Shown here piece by piece: positions 9,974-19,471 of a stretch of DNA of 64,000 bases (positions are counted from its first letter, which is position 1; every line of letters starts with the position of its first letter). The translations under genes and the position numbers were made by a program. The notes under the pieces are model-generated. The model did not search any database, was not told where the DNA came from, and saw only the letters and a program-made list of their open reading frames with translations. Source of the stretch: Agrypnia vestita (taxonomy: Eukaryota; Arthropoda; Insecta; Trichoptera; Phryganeidae); contig JADDOH010002330.1 of the NCBI GenBank assembly GCA_016648135.1, forward strand, positions 62,001 through 126,000. Reading direction: 5' to 3'.

Positions 9974-10957
9974 AAATACAAATCAATTATTTAAGTCCAA
10001 TTTGACACAAGCTAGTAACAATCTTTCAATACAGCTTTTAAAATTTTGAATATTATAAAGATGTTAGCAAAGACGTCAAGTTGCTCGTATCTATTTGCTA
10101 GTGTGGGAAGCCTTTGCAGTGGGGAATTAAAGACGTAGGTGGTAGCTGCAGTTTCCACGGCAAAACTTGCATGACTTAGTTACGCGAGACGGAACACGCA
10201 AGCAGATACGTTCTAATAGTTGAGGACAGTCGATAGTACCATTTATTAATTTGTGTAAAAAAATCATTTAAAGTGAATCAAGGAAATACACAGAACTAAC
10301 TCCCAATTAATTTCTATTAATATATTTCATTTTTCATTTTGTACTTCAAATATATTTGACATAGATTAATTTACACTGCTTTCATTGTTTTACATTGTAA
10401 ACGAACTTCCTCTGTAAACACGAGCAGTTATGTTTTCTTAGAATGGTAGCGTGTAAAATCTCTATTGTTACAATTAATAATATGAATAGCTAATTTAAAT
10501 ATATACATAATTATATATAATATACGCATATAAAATTGTCTAATTAAAATAAAGTGCATAATTCATTGAATATCTGTAATCCATTTTTTTGATGGAAAAA
10601 ACAAAAATTACCTTCGTAATAACTTCGGTCGAGAAGGGTTTCGACATGAAGATGTGTTTGTCAGTTGTCGTTTTTTATTTTAATTTATATAATTTCACTA
10701 AAATTAACTTTGTACTGTACACACGTCGATTTATTTTGTTACTGGCAGCTCTCGCCATCAGGTGTAATTAATTTTAGTGTCAAAGTGACTTAATGTGTTT
10801 GTAGTACAAAATTTAGTTTAGTGAAAATCAAAATAATCATGTTGCCTCCATAACAACGTTTTAACGTTGTTATATATGTTTTTATCACCCTAGGAGAGAA
10901 AAATTTAAGTGGAAATTGGTAATTTTTTACAAGGAGGTAATAAATTATCTAAAGAAA
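9974..10957. other. AT-rich non-coding sequence
   Basis: No gene recognised. A short palindrome ATAACAACGTTTTAACGTTGTTAT lies near 10851, written here as arms ATAACAACGTT / AACGTTGTTAT. The block near 10070-10240 has balanced composition but no identifiable protein. Confidence 0.4.
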
Positions 10958-11115
10958 ATTATTGGCATTTATTATTTATTTCTTTCTTTCTTTTGTTTTG
11001 GGGAAAATTAACAGCAAAACAACAATCTTAAAAATATGAAATAATGGTTTTTACAATTATGCCAATTACAAATTTTCCACTGAATATAAAAATTTACTTT
11101 AACTTACTTAATTAT
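10958..11115 (-). mobile_element. LINE 3' UTR fragment
   Basis: Reverse complement of the segment at 6385-6515 (GGGAAAATTAACAGCAAAAC), with the AAATAAATA-type tail facing left. Class unassigned. Confidence 0.5.
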
Positions 11116-11140
11116 GGTACATATTAAATTATTAATATTT

Positions 11141-11347
11141 AAAAAAATGAGGGTAAACACAACACTGTTTTATTCCACTATATATTTATTTTGAATTGTT
11201 AGAATGTTTTCGGGATTTTTCCCATTGTCAATAACAAATTGTAAACGTGTTGTTATTGACAATGGGAGAAATCCCGAAAACGTTCTAACAATTCAAAATA
11301 AATATATAGTGGAATAAAACAGTGTTGTGTTTACCCTCATTTTTTAA
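11141..11347. mobile_element. PLE termini, inverted pair (foldback)
   Basis: Arms of about 95 bases separated by a loop of about 15 bases. Left arm: GTTTTATTCCACTATATATT ... TTCCCATTGTCAATAACA; the right arm is its reverse complement with one or two mismatches. The same terminus flanks the GIY-YIG relic at 26985-27190, which identifies the family as Penelope-like. Confidence 0.65.
11256..11284 (+). ncRNA. Derived hammerhead-like motif (PLE terminus)
   Basis: TTGACAA in place of CTGANGA, spacer T, stem GGGA/TCCC with loop GAAA, GAA, palindrome AACGTT, base C. The flanks TTGTTA and TAACAA form a perfect 6-bp stem I. The altered first box makes catalysis doubtful; the fold is intact. Confidence 0.35.
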
Positions 11348-11489
11348 TATATTAAAAATGAATTTTCACAATGTTACAAACAAAAAACTTGAACATTTAA
11401 ATTATTATTTTATAATTTCCAAGCGCATCTCAACCAATGCCAATAAAGAATAAAATAATCACTAATTAAGATAAATTATAAGCTATTTA

Positions 11490-11575
11490 TATGAGAAACG
11501 TATGGAAGTCTTTATAGGGTGGCCCAGGACTTATGGCCTCTACGAGCTGGCCTAAGTGTAACTTCTATATTCTCG
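11490..11575 (+). repeat. Repeat B, diverged fragment
   Basis: Contains GTATGGAAGTCTTTATAGGG and CTGGCCTAAGTG, matching the middle of repeat B; both ends are degraded. Confidence 0.45.
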
Positions 11576-11666
11576 GTTGCAGGCGGAGAGCCTTTATCTA
11601 TTTAATGCCTAGAATGTCCTGGTGCACAATCTCTCCTAGACCCCGCACAACACATCTTCCCATCTA

Positions 11667-12803
11667 TTAGGTCCTTACATATGAAATTGGCGTTTAGTAT
11701 GGGAGGAACATAAAGCCGATTTTTTTTTATTATAATATATTTATTTAATCAAAGTATGTACCATTGCTATCTATGCACTTTTGCCATCTCATAGGTAGTT
11801 CATCGATCCCTTTACTAAAAAAACCATTCGGACGGGAATCAATAAAATCTTTGAAGGCGGTTTGGACTGCCCCATCGGAGTTGAATTTTTTCCTTTGCAA
11901 GAAGTTATCCAAATTTCGAAAAAAATGGTAATCTGTTGGGGCAAGGTCCGGAGAATACGGTGGATGTCTTAGACATTCCTATTGAAGCTCCTCTAATTTG
12001 GTAGCCGTCTGTTGTGCAGTGTATGGTCTAGCGTTATCATGAAGCAGCAGTGGCCTAGTAACTTTTTTGGAGTCAATTTTCGCTTGGGGCATGGTTTGGC
12101 TGGTTCGGCAGGGTTCAGCCATTGCGATGAGCGCTTCCGATTATCGTACAGGATCCACTTTTCATCACAGGTAATGATTCGATTTAAAATCCCTTCATTA
12201 TTGTGCCGGTTGAGTAATGCAACGCAGCAGTCAACGCGCGTTTGTTGATTTGCTTCACTCAATTCGTGAGGTACCCACCTTTCAAGCTTTTCACCTTACC
12301 AATTTGCTTCAAGTGGATTAAAACAGTTTTATCACTAACACCGCAGCCTGCAGCTAACTCGGATGTGGTTTGCGATGGATCCGCTTCCACAATAGCCTTC
12401 AATTCTTCATTATCAACTTTGGTCTCCGGCCGTCCACGGGGCTTGTTCTGCAGGTCGAAATTTCCAGAACGAAAACGTTGGAACCAAAAACGCACTGTGT
12501 TTTCTTTTGCGGCACCGTCGCCATACACATCATTAATCCTTCGAGCCGTTTCTGCAGCACTGGTGCCACGGTGGAACTCGTACTCGTAAATAACGCGATA
12601 TTTCAAGTTTTTCATTTTGTAAACTGAGTGACGCAAAGAAAAAAACAATTGAGGAAAAAACAAATGAATTGTAATTTTCAAAACACAAATACACGAGTAA
12701 ATAGCTGTATAAATTTGGATTTGGATTTCCTAACCAAAGAGAAGATATTTGAGATCAAATTTGCCAGTACGGCAAAACGCCAATTTCATATGTAAGGACC
12801 TAA
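11667..12803 (-). mobile_element. mariner element, copy 1 (internally deleted)
   Basis: Both ends carry the inverted repeat TTAGGTCCTTACATATGAAA, flanked by TA on each side as expected for the Tc1/mariner superfamily. The length is 1137 bp against 1284 bp for copy 3, because about 148 bp are missing near 12060. It is one of three copies in this window, all with transposase on the minus strand. The subfamily looks like the one common in insects and Lepidoptera (possibly cecropia-like), but I cannot place it with certainty. Confidence 0.95.
11745..12615 (-). pseudogene. mariner transposase, copy 1 (frameshifted and deleted)
   Basis: Read on the minus strand from MKNLKYRVIYEYEF, the N-terminal helix-turn-helix region (NTVRFWFQRFRSGNF, GRPETKVDNEEL) is intact. 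A one-base deletion near 12291 (one T fewer than copy 2 in the AAGCTTTTTCACC stretch) breaks the frame before the catalytic domain. The first catalytic aspartate region (ITCDEKWILYDN) is readable in a second frame. About 148 bp are then deleted and the reading resumes at the DNARPHTAQQT block. It cannot produce transposase. Confidence 0.9.
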
Positions 12804-13055
12804 TATTTTTAAGACTTTTAACAAAACCAGTATATTTATAATGCCAATTATTTAGGAAGCGACTGTTACTCGAAACGGAACCAACCATCATTGATAATTC
12901 ATCTAAAAGCTGAGTGCCCAGCTGTTTTATCTCACTATTTTTTAATATCGAGATAACCTTTCAGGAAGGCTAGCGTAATTTATATTTTTTATTCAATACT
13001 AGCGTTTGGTATCCGGGGTAGTCCGACTCAGATTTAATTATAATCTTAGGCGTGT
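12804..13055. other. Unassigned AT-rich sequence
   Basis: Spacer between mariner copy 1 and the hAT element; nothing recognised. Confidence 0.4.
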
Positions 13056-13063
13056 GTTTACGA

Positions 13064-13681
13064 CAGGTGTGGCGAACCTTTTTGGGTCCGCGTGCCAAAA
13101 ATCCTCAAATATTATTTCTCGATTGTGTGGCGTGCCCAAGCAGTTAAAAAATTTTACAAATTAGAAAAAAAATCTGAATTTTATTTACAGGCTTAAAAAT
13201 TACAATAAAGTTTTTTTTAAAATAAAGTTGTAATCAATAAACTTACACATTAGTTATTTATCAATGAGATTTTTTCCGTTGTACATTCTATGGCGAATTC
13301 TTAATATCTGGTTCATATTTCGTCACTTTAGTTATAAGACCAACTAGATTCATCGGTCATTCTTTTTCTTGATTTATATTTTATGAAATTCATTTCTGAA
13401 AATAATGACTCCCAAGCAATGTAGAAGAGAACATTGATAATATTGCTGTCGCTAGTTTCTTTAAATGGCTAAACATTTCTGAAATGGCGTTCCAACGTCT
13501 CATTATTTCTTCTTCTGCATATTTATTAATTATGTTCGTTAATCGATCGCTTTCAATAATTTCTAAATTCATTTATTTAAAATTTAAAAAAAATATTTTT
13601 GAACTTGGAAATCGTTCGCGTGCCTTCCAAATTCTTAAACGTGCCACCTCTGGCACGCGTGCCCTAGGTTCGCCACACCTG
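13064..13681 (-). mobile_element. hAT transposon deletion derivative with exact 8-bp target duplication
   Basis: Terminal inverted repeats CAGGTGTGGCGAACC, flanked on both sides by GTTTACGA (13056-13063 and 13682-13689), an exact 8-bp duplication diagnostic of hAT. Only about 620 bp remain of an autonomous element that would be several kb. The minus strand retains part of the C-terminal dimerisation domain (YAEEEIMRRWNAISEMF, KLATAILSMFSST) broken by a frameshift. The related copy at 7230 has lost one end. Confidence 0.92.
13390..13572 (-). pseudogene. hAT transposase C-terminal dimerisation remnant
   Basis: Sixty codons including the EEEIMRRWNAISEMFSHLKK stretch, matching the hAT C-terminal dimerisation region (typical pattern: Trp, then LKK..AiLsmFgST). 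After SSTLLG the frame shifts; the expected ESLFSEMNFIK continues in another frame. There is no N-terminal BED or catalytic region here. Confidence 0.75.
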
Positions 13682-13689
13682 GTTTACGA

Positions 13690-13910
13690 CATCCGATTTT
13701 GTTTTGTGTATGCCCTAAATAATAATGATTTATCTAAAACTTAATCATTTTAGATTTGAGATTTTAATCGTATTGGGGTGACTATATTTTCTTCAGGATC
13801 CTAGGGTGCAACTGAACAAAACTATTCAGTATGCTATGTAGTAAGAGTACTTAGTTATATAGGAGTAGAGTAGTGGTTGCCCCTTTGGTGATGTTTTCAG
13901 AGTCAAAAAA
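13690..13910. other. Unassigned sequence
   Basis: No feature recognised between the hAT relic and the PLE 3' end. Confidence 0.35.
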
Positions 13911-13978
13911 GTATCTATGCAAACTTCTGGTTTGTGTCTTCTGGGGTATTATGCCGTGTTTTTACAATCTTTGTGGCC

Positions 13979-14013
13979 GACGTTTCGGATCCCATTGCAG
14001 GGCCCATCATCAG
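13979..14013 (-). ncRNA. Hammerhead-ribozyme-like motif (PLE 3' terminus)
   Basis: On the minus strand: CTGATGA, spacer T, stem GGGCCC/GGGATCC (one bulged A, one G-T pair, loop TGCAAT), GAA, palindrome ACGT, base C. The flanks GCC and GGC give a short stem I. Both conserved boxes are perfect. Confidence 0.5.
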
Positions 14014-14105
14014 GGCTGATGTGTTATTGTGAGTGTTGGTGCTGTGTTAAGTGTTGGCTTGCAATACCGTGTCGAAAGCAGCGTGAGAACGTTGACAATG
14101 TTGTG

Positions 14106-14564
14106 TTAAGTATTGGCTAGCAATACCGTGTCGAAAGCTTGGTGTTTCTGTGTTATGTGGCAATACCGTGTCGAGGTCAAGTGTTGTGCGTATGTTTCAT
14201 CTATTGTCTGATCACTATCTCTGCGGAAACTGCGACGAGATTGACTTTGACGCGCCGGATACCAAGATGTTTTAAATTTGAGACCATCATCTCTATTAAT
14301 ATTTATCGGGTGCTTGTAGATTTCGAGCGCTTCCTTGATAAGACGCTTAGGCTTTCCAAGGATTTTCGGTTCGAATGCAAAATGATGGCCGGTATCCAGA
14401 AAATGCTCAGCCAGTGCTGATTTTTCCGGATGACCGAGTTTGCATGCCCGTTTGTGCTCGTCAACCCTTTTGGAAACTGTACGCGCCGTTTGTCCTATGT
14501 ATACTTTATCGCAGTCTTGACAGTCGAGTCTATACACCCCGTCTGTTTCTAAGCGATCTCTATT
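14106..14564 (-). pseudogene. PLE GIY-YIG endonuclease domain (C-terminal part of ORF)
   Basis: About 150 codons. The frame opens with GVYRLDCQDCDKVYIGQTAR, the GVY...YIG pair that names the GIY-YIG nuclease fold, followed by the conserved Arg (SKRVDEHKRA) and, further on, SALAEHFLDTGHHF and IKEALEIYKHPININRDDG. This arrangement is specific to Penelope-like retroelements, where the nuclease follows the reverse transcriptase and nicks DNA for target priming. The domain is uninterrupted, but the upstream reverse transcriptase is gone, so the element is dead. Confidence 0.85.
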
Positions 14565-14598
14565 CTTCGCTGATCTCAACCAATGAACACAAACAATC

Positions 14599-14630
14599 CT
14601 GAAGAAGAGAACATTGTTTTCGAAACATGT
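14599..14630 (+). ncRNA. Hammerhead-ribozyme-like motif, best stem I
   Basis: CTGAAGA, spacer A, stem GAGAAC/GTTTTC with loop ATT, GAA, palindrome ACATGT, base A. CAATC before and GATTG after form a perfect 5-bp stem I. It marks a PLE terminus in the orientation opposite to the coding part next to it. Confidence 0.5.
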
Positions 14631-14689
14631 AGATTGCATAATCTAATAAAGTAGTGAAAACCAAGTGATTTGTGTTTTATTTTAATAAT

Positions 14690-15240
14690 ATTTTTTTGTT
14701 TTTTATTTTATTTTATTTATTCATTTATACAGCAGATACATGTTTTTTTATATAATAAATCGTTTCTATATTATAACATTTTTACAGACATTATACTCCC
14801 CATAATATGAGCCAAAGATCGAGCTTATGGGAGGAGTATTTACAAGCTAAACTAAAGTATAAAAGAAGAACTAAAGAATAAAAGTATAAAAAGAATAAAA
14901 GTATTAAAGTATAAAGATTAAAAGAAGAACTAAAGAAATAAAGTATAAAAGAGACATTTGGGCAATGTTACAATCCATCGTTGTCAAAAATCAAGGATTT
15001 CACTTCTTTCTTAAACTGTTCGTATTTTGGAATGTTCCTTTCTTGAAATTAGTTTTGCGACAACAATGAATTGTACCATTTAACTCCCAAGTATGTATAA
15101 TGATGTTATGCCATGGTGGTTCTTAAAGATGGTATCTTTATTTGTCCCTTTTGTTCTATGTCTACTACTTATACAGTCTAAGGTGCGAGATTTGTTTATA
15201 AAATATTCTTTGTAAATTTGGCATAGGGAGTCACTATAAA
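14690..15240 (-). mobile_element. LINE 3' end (C-terminal ORF2 and UTR)
   Basis: On the minus strand a decayed frame includes YLGVKWYNSL, the conserved tail motif also seen in the LINEs at 22580 (YLGVKYFNNLP) and 28805 (YLGTKIYNLMP). A long UTR follows and ends with AAATAAATAAAATAAAATAA at 14700. 5'-truncated and inactive. Confidence 0.65.
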
Positions 15241-15399
15241 GATTCATTCAGAAGAAAAAATATTCTTCGAGCAATTAATTCAAAAATCCTCCGCTAGATT
15301 TTAATTTAAATTTGGTCGCAATAATATAGTGCTCTTTACGTGTCGGCAACCTCCCTATCTGCTGTGCATCTGCACCGGGTATTGTTTGTTAGTCGCCTG

Positions 15400-15645
15400 T
15401 GAAATAATTATCTGCCCAGAACTATCTCGCTTCCCCTCCCTCCTACCCTCTCCCCGGGGGTTAAACCGGTTAGCTCGCGCCATTTCCCTCCAAAGAATTT
15501 AATTTCCACCCCGAACCTGAGTTTGGCCTGAGGCCTCCCGGTTCCTTCGTTCGCTACGCCGCTTCCGGTTCCTGCGCGCTCGCGTGGCGGGCCGGATGTG
15601 GTCACAACACGGAAGCTGTACACTCGGCAGTGCTGCTAAATCAAC
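15400..15645. other. GC-rich block of unknown nature
   Basis: About 240 bases of GC-rich sequence in AT-rich surroundings (GGCCTGAGGCCTCCCGGTTC, CGCGCTCGCGTGGCGGGCCG). A 71-codon frame on the minus strand is basic and Gly-rich with no recognisable domain. Could be a CpG-rich regulatory region or an element fragment. Confidence 0.3.
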
Positions 15646-15720
15646 AAAATTAAGATCAATACACAGTGGGAGATGATCGAGGAGTCGGTTTGATGGTTTA
15701 AGACAGAGGTACCCAACCGT

Positions 15721-16047
15721 GCGGCTGTTGTGTGGTAGATAGAATAAAGAAAGGAGTGCTGAGATGGTTTGTTCATGTGGAACGTATGAACGAGGAAAGG
15801 ACGGTTAAGAAAATATACGAGGCAACAGGAATAGAGGGCGTCCGCGAAAGACCTGGCATGATCAGATACAACAAGTGTTTGAGGATGGTCCCGTTAAAAG
15901 CCGCAACAATCGTAGAACTCGTATGAGAAGATGTATGAATGTGGCCGAAGCAAAAGTGGTGTGCCAGGATAGAAGAGTGTGGCGTTCAATCCTCTCTGCC
16001 TACTCCTGCGGGGAAACGGCGTGATGGTTAGTTAGTTAGTTAGTTAG
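15721..16047 (+). mobile_element. RTE-like LINE 3' end with (TTAG)n tail
   Basis: A frame starting VDRIKKGVLRWFVHVERMNE and, after shifts, MNVAEAKVVCQDRRVWRSIL gives the C-terminal end of an RTE-type ORF2. It stops just before a (TTAG)n tail. CAACCGT flanks both sides (15714-15720 and 16048-16054) as a 7-bp target duplication within the hAT terminus. The same family occurs at 33450-33830, 34470-34805 and 60240. Confidence 0.75.
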
Positions 16048-16393
16048 CAACCGTTTTATCTTCGGGTCACATACTTATGAAGGCCCCATGGCAAGAAGTT
16101 GTTAACTAACATTTAAGTCTTTTTGAGATAATTAGACATTTGCGTTTCGCCTTTGAAAAATATGTTTTATTGCTAATTCAAGATTAATCTTTATTGATTT
16201 ATGTCACTAAAATATCAAAAAAGTATTTACAAAGTAAAAAAAATGCATTTATGCACAAAAAATAAAAATATACTAATTTTCCCTTAAAAAATGTAGTTAA
16301 CGACCATTTTTTCGCCTCTGGATACTCATTTTAATAGACTAATAATTGGTAAAACACGAACATCAAACAACCCTTCAAATGCTATCCATTTTT

Positions 16394-17055
16394 ACTCCCT
16401 TTATATTAACTCGTGGTGTCTGCTTGCTTGCCGATTTGGATCGATTTTTGACCCTTTTCCCGTGATCCAATCGAGCTGAAACATGGCAAGCAGACTCGTG
16501 GCGACGATCAAGAAGATCTATCAAATTGTCGTTAAAAAATAATAATAATTATAGTATAGTTTCGGATTTTTAGAAATTTTATTGGTTTTTTCAAATTGGA
16601 ATCATTAGAAAAGTTTGATTAGCAACGGCGCGGCGGCCCGATAACGTCGCGGAATATTTTCTAAATTTGAATTACTCCGTCGGTATAATAGGTAGATCAC
16701 TACGAATTTCGAAAATTTAGAAAACAATTGGTTCACAGATGACAGAAAAATAGGGTTTTTTGGGAAAAAATCAAATTATAATTTATTTCTTTTAGATTTC
16801 TGCTTAGTTTTGAAGAATTCTACATTACTCAAATCTGATTCTAACTAAATCATTTGACGCTGGAAATTCATAAGGTATGAAATTGATGAAAATTGAATCT
16901 ATCAAAATCTTGACATCCCAAAAATCTGACATTTTAGAAATATATTAAATTTCTGTAAGTTTAGCTTTATGTTATATGTTTTAATTTGTCTTTAATTATT
17001 GTTATATTTTACAAAGAAAGGGATTATAGTAAAAACTTGGTTTTTATGGGTTACT
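16394..17055 (+). repeat. Family E, near full-length copy
   Basis: ACTCCCTTTATATTAACTCG at the left; the core GATAACGTCGCGGAATATT; and, at the right, AAAGGGATTATAGTAAAAAC followed by TTGGTTTTTATGGG. Collinear over its whole length with the copy at 461, apart from small indels. Confidence 0.7.
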
Positions 17056-17545
17056 TTTTACCATCCATTGTCCAAAATTACAAAATACCTGGCATGTTAA
17101 CTAATAATACAAAACATGGCATGTACCATTTAAAATTATTGAAAAATAATATATAAGTACATATTATAATAGTCTTCAAATAAAAACAAATATACGACAG
17201 TACTGCCAGAGTAAAATTTATATTAACCATAAGTATTCCAATCAAATTAAAAGGCGTGTTAATTTCAGAATGACGGCCTGTTATTATTGAAGATAACATG
17301 TTATTCCCATTAGTAACTGATTTGATTTTTATGAAAAAGTGTAGTTAACATGTTCATCCCTACGATTTGAACATGTTCTGATCATTTTTAAGTTCTGAAC
17401 TTATTTCCAATGGAAAGAGCGTACAATATTTAGTTTAGACGGCTTATTAGCTCACTTTTGACAAAAATGTTAGTTATAAACTTCTTGCCATGGGGTCTTC
17501 ATATGTTTGCTAAGTTACGCGGGCCGCAACATTGTACTGATATGA

Positions 17546-18122
17546 CAAAAAAATCATACAGGGAAAAATAATACTGGTTGAAATCCGTTTGATTCAAGAT
17601 TAGGGCGCCGCCTCTTGATTAATCAACAAATATTTTTTTTAACTATAACAATTATAACTTGTCGCTTTTCAGCATACCAACCGATACCGGCTCCAACATT
17701 AACAACTCATTTCCCTACATGAAATTAATTTTCGTCATATCTGTGTACTCAAAATACAATAGTGAACAAAATAAAACATATATCCAAGCGTTTATTTTAG
17801 TTTAGCATCTTAACAAATACATTAGATTAAATTACGAGATTTGACTGACAATAATTGATGAATGTGGAGTACGAGAATTACTAAAAAAAAATGGCTTAAA
17901 ATTAAACGACAAACACAAAACTTACATTCTTATGGTTGAAACTATTTAAGGTTGAAATAACAGATTTTTTTTAAACCATAGAAATCGCCGGTTTTAAAAC
18001 GAAAGCAGCTTGTCTTTTTGTTCACGCGTATTTCAAAGTAGGTATTCAAAACTTACAGTGTCAGATTTTTTTAAATCATGTTCCTGATAATGAATGTATT
18101 TTAGCCGCAGAAGCCGCTGGTT
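17546..18122. other. Unassigned AT-rich sequence
   Basis: No gene recognised. It may be the remainder of the hAT-like element if its right end is at 18119. Confidence 0.35.
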
Positions 18123-18245
18123 TAAGATATATTATAGATGTCTCATAGAGACGAAATTTTATTTTTTTATGGGAAAGTAGGTATGGAAGTCTTTGGCCGT
18201 TTATAGGACCTATCGTGCGGCTGGCTTAAGTGATCACTTTACACA
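18123..18245 (+). repeat. Repeat B copy
   Basis: TATTATAGATGTCTCATAGA, GGGAAAGTAGGTATGGAAGT and GGCTTAAGTGATCACTTTAC in family order. The LINE starts immediately downstream, so repeat B may have been its target or a 5' partner. Confidence 0.65.
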
Positions 18246-18862
18246 ATGCAACTCAAAATATTCTGAATGTAAAAAACGAAGATCGACTTGCCTTTTTCAA
18301 GATGCATAAACTTGAGTCCCGACGGAAAATATCCGATCTCGTTGTGCTACACAATATTCTTAGCGGAGCTATTGATTCTCTTTCTCTATCTGACATAAAT
18401 TTGCATGTTAAACCCCTTATAAGAAACCCGGAGTTCTTTAGAATAAGCCAGCACACTAATAATGTTGGTTACTTTTCTCCCATCACAAGGTTGTGTCGCA
18501 CGTATAATATGTATTGTGCTGACCCTAACATCGATGCTGATATACTTGCAGATACCTTATCATCGTTCAAAAACTCACTCATACACGTTCAAAAACTCAC
18601 ACTTAACGATGACCTGAACCTATAGATCCATTGTATCAATTATTTATTAAATACTAATCGCACCACATTCAAACATTAAATATACAATACACCTAAATGA
18701 ACATGTAAAATATACTTAAATGCAAAAATACATGTTACTAGAGCGTGCCGAAGACACTTGGGATGATGGGCAGTCTTCATTTATAATGTTTTATTATTAG
18801 AATATCATGTACCTGTTATCCTGTTAGTGTATCTAATAAATAAAAAATAAAATAATATATAA
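18246..18862 (+). mobile_element. Non-LTR retrotransposon 3' end (C-terminal ORF2)
   Basis: About 125 open codons from NEDRLAFFKMHKLESRRKIS through DLVVLHNILSGAIDSLSL to VGYFSPITRLCRTYN and LSSFKNSLIHV, stopping near 18625. This is the thumb and C-terminal tail that follows the reverse transcriptase in insect Jockey/CR1-group LINEs. The 3' UTR ends AATAAATAAAAAATAAAAT. 5'-truncated, but the remaining frame is undamaged, suggesting a fairly recent insertion. Confidence 0.8.
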
Positions 18863-19104
18863 CAGAGGAATCTTCAATAGACACGTAGATATTGAGAAGG
18901 GGAGATATCTTTAAAGAGGATTTAATACAATTGATACACAATTATCTAATACAAGTATTTTGGAAAATAGCTATGTACATACACACATACATAAAGCCGA
19001 GCTTTTCAAGACATTTAAAGCTTCTGTTATTGTAGGTTAACAAAACAATTGATAATATTTTTTATATTCTACCTTTACTAAACTCAAGTGTAATTTATTT
19101 CTAG
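18863..19104 (+). other. Intron sequence upstream of the DUF1397 exon
   Basis: AT-rich, ending in TTTATTTCTAG, a good 3' splice site. Confidence 0.55.
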
Positions 19105-19234
19105 GGGCGTACGCGACGGACCAGGAATGCGGACAGCAAGAACTGACCAAATGCGCGCGACCCCTGCAGGTCTTGTCAGACACCTCGGACCTCAGCTTTG
19201 TCTCCAATAAAGAAGAGCTGGACCTCCTGTGCCC
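19105..19234 (+). CDS. Internal exon of a DUF1397 protein (27 kDa hemolymph glycoprotein-like)
   Basis: A 130-base exon between acceptor TTTCTAG and donor GTGAGT. It enters with two bases completing a codon and leaves after two bases of the next, with 42 full codons between. The peptide reads AYATDQECGQQELTKCARPL, then QVLSDTSDLSFVSNKEELDL, then LC. The pattern Cys-Gly-x2-x-Leu-x-x-Cys-x-x-Pro-Leu followed by LSF...KEEL..LCP is that of the insect DUF1397 family, of which the secreted 27 kDa hemolymph glycoprotein of moths is the known member. It would lie near the N-terminus of the mature protein, just after the signal peptide. The physiological role of the family is poorly known. Neither the signal-peptide exon nor later exons were found in the window, so introns on both sides are long. 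GC-rich codons contrast with the AT-rich surroundings. Confidence 0.82.
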
Positions 19235-19463
19235 GTGAGTACCTCATCTTTAACTACAGCTGATTGAAGATCTTTGATTTTTTAAATGTTGCTGCCTTTG
19301 CTTGTACACCTCTCATATATTGTATTTACTTTGGTCTAATTGAGAATATTTTGATGTACGAAATTGTCGAAAATTTGCATTTTGTTCTTCTTCTTTCTTT
19401 CATATGTTTTCTCTTTTCGTGCCATGGCATAGGCTTTCTGTCCTGTGTTAGCTGGAATGATTC
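19235..19463 (+). other. Intron sequence downstream of the DUF1397 exon
   Basis: AT-rich with no further exon recognised before the hAT element. Confidence 0.45.
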
Positions 19464-19471
19464 CTCCACAC

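Larger units (their letters stand above)
13911..14640 (-). mobile_element. Penelope-like element, 5'-truncated
   Basis: Contains a GIY-YIG endonuclease reading frame, a 3' UTR with three imperfect copies of a unit with GCAATACCGTGTCGAAAGC (near 14065, 14120 and 14160), and the terminal block GCCGACGTTTCGGATCCCAT. Fragments of the same family lie near 19590, 35985-37145 and 47375-47605. At the other edge sits a second, inverted PLE-type terminus (14599-14630). The reverse transcriptase part is missing. Confidence 0.8.
15704..17545. mobile_element. Interrupted hAT-like element
   Basis: Begins CAGAGGTACCCAACCGT, continuing after a LINE insertion with TTTTATCTTCGGGTCACATA and CCCCATGGCAAGAAGTTGTT. 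The inverted counterpart AACTTCTTGCCATGGGGTC lies at about 17480, so long inverted arms are present. GTTTAAGA precedes the left end and also occurs at 18120 after ...CCGCTG, so the true right end may be 18119. It holds a LINE and a family E copy and no readable transposase. Confidence 0.5.

Noticed and set aside
12242..12627. Plus-strand frames across mariner copies (also at 21692 and 42415)
   Set aside because: These are antisense shadows of the transposase, conserved only because the element is repeated.
15704..18119. hAT element ending at 18119 with duplication GTTTAAGA
   Set aside because: The 8-bp match is real, but the terminal bases (..CCGCTG) do not mirror CAGAGGTACC well; kept only as a possibility in the feature text.
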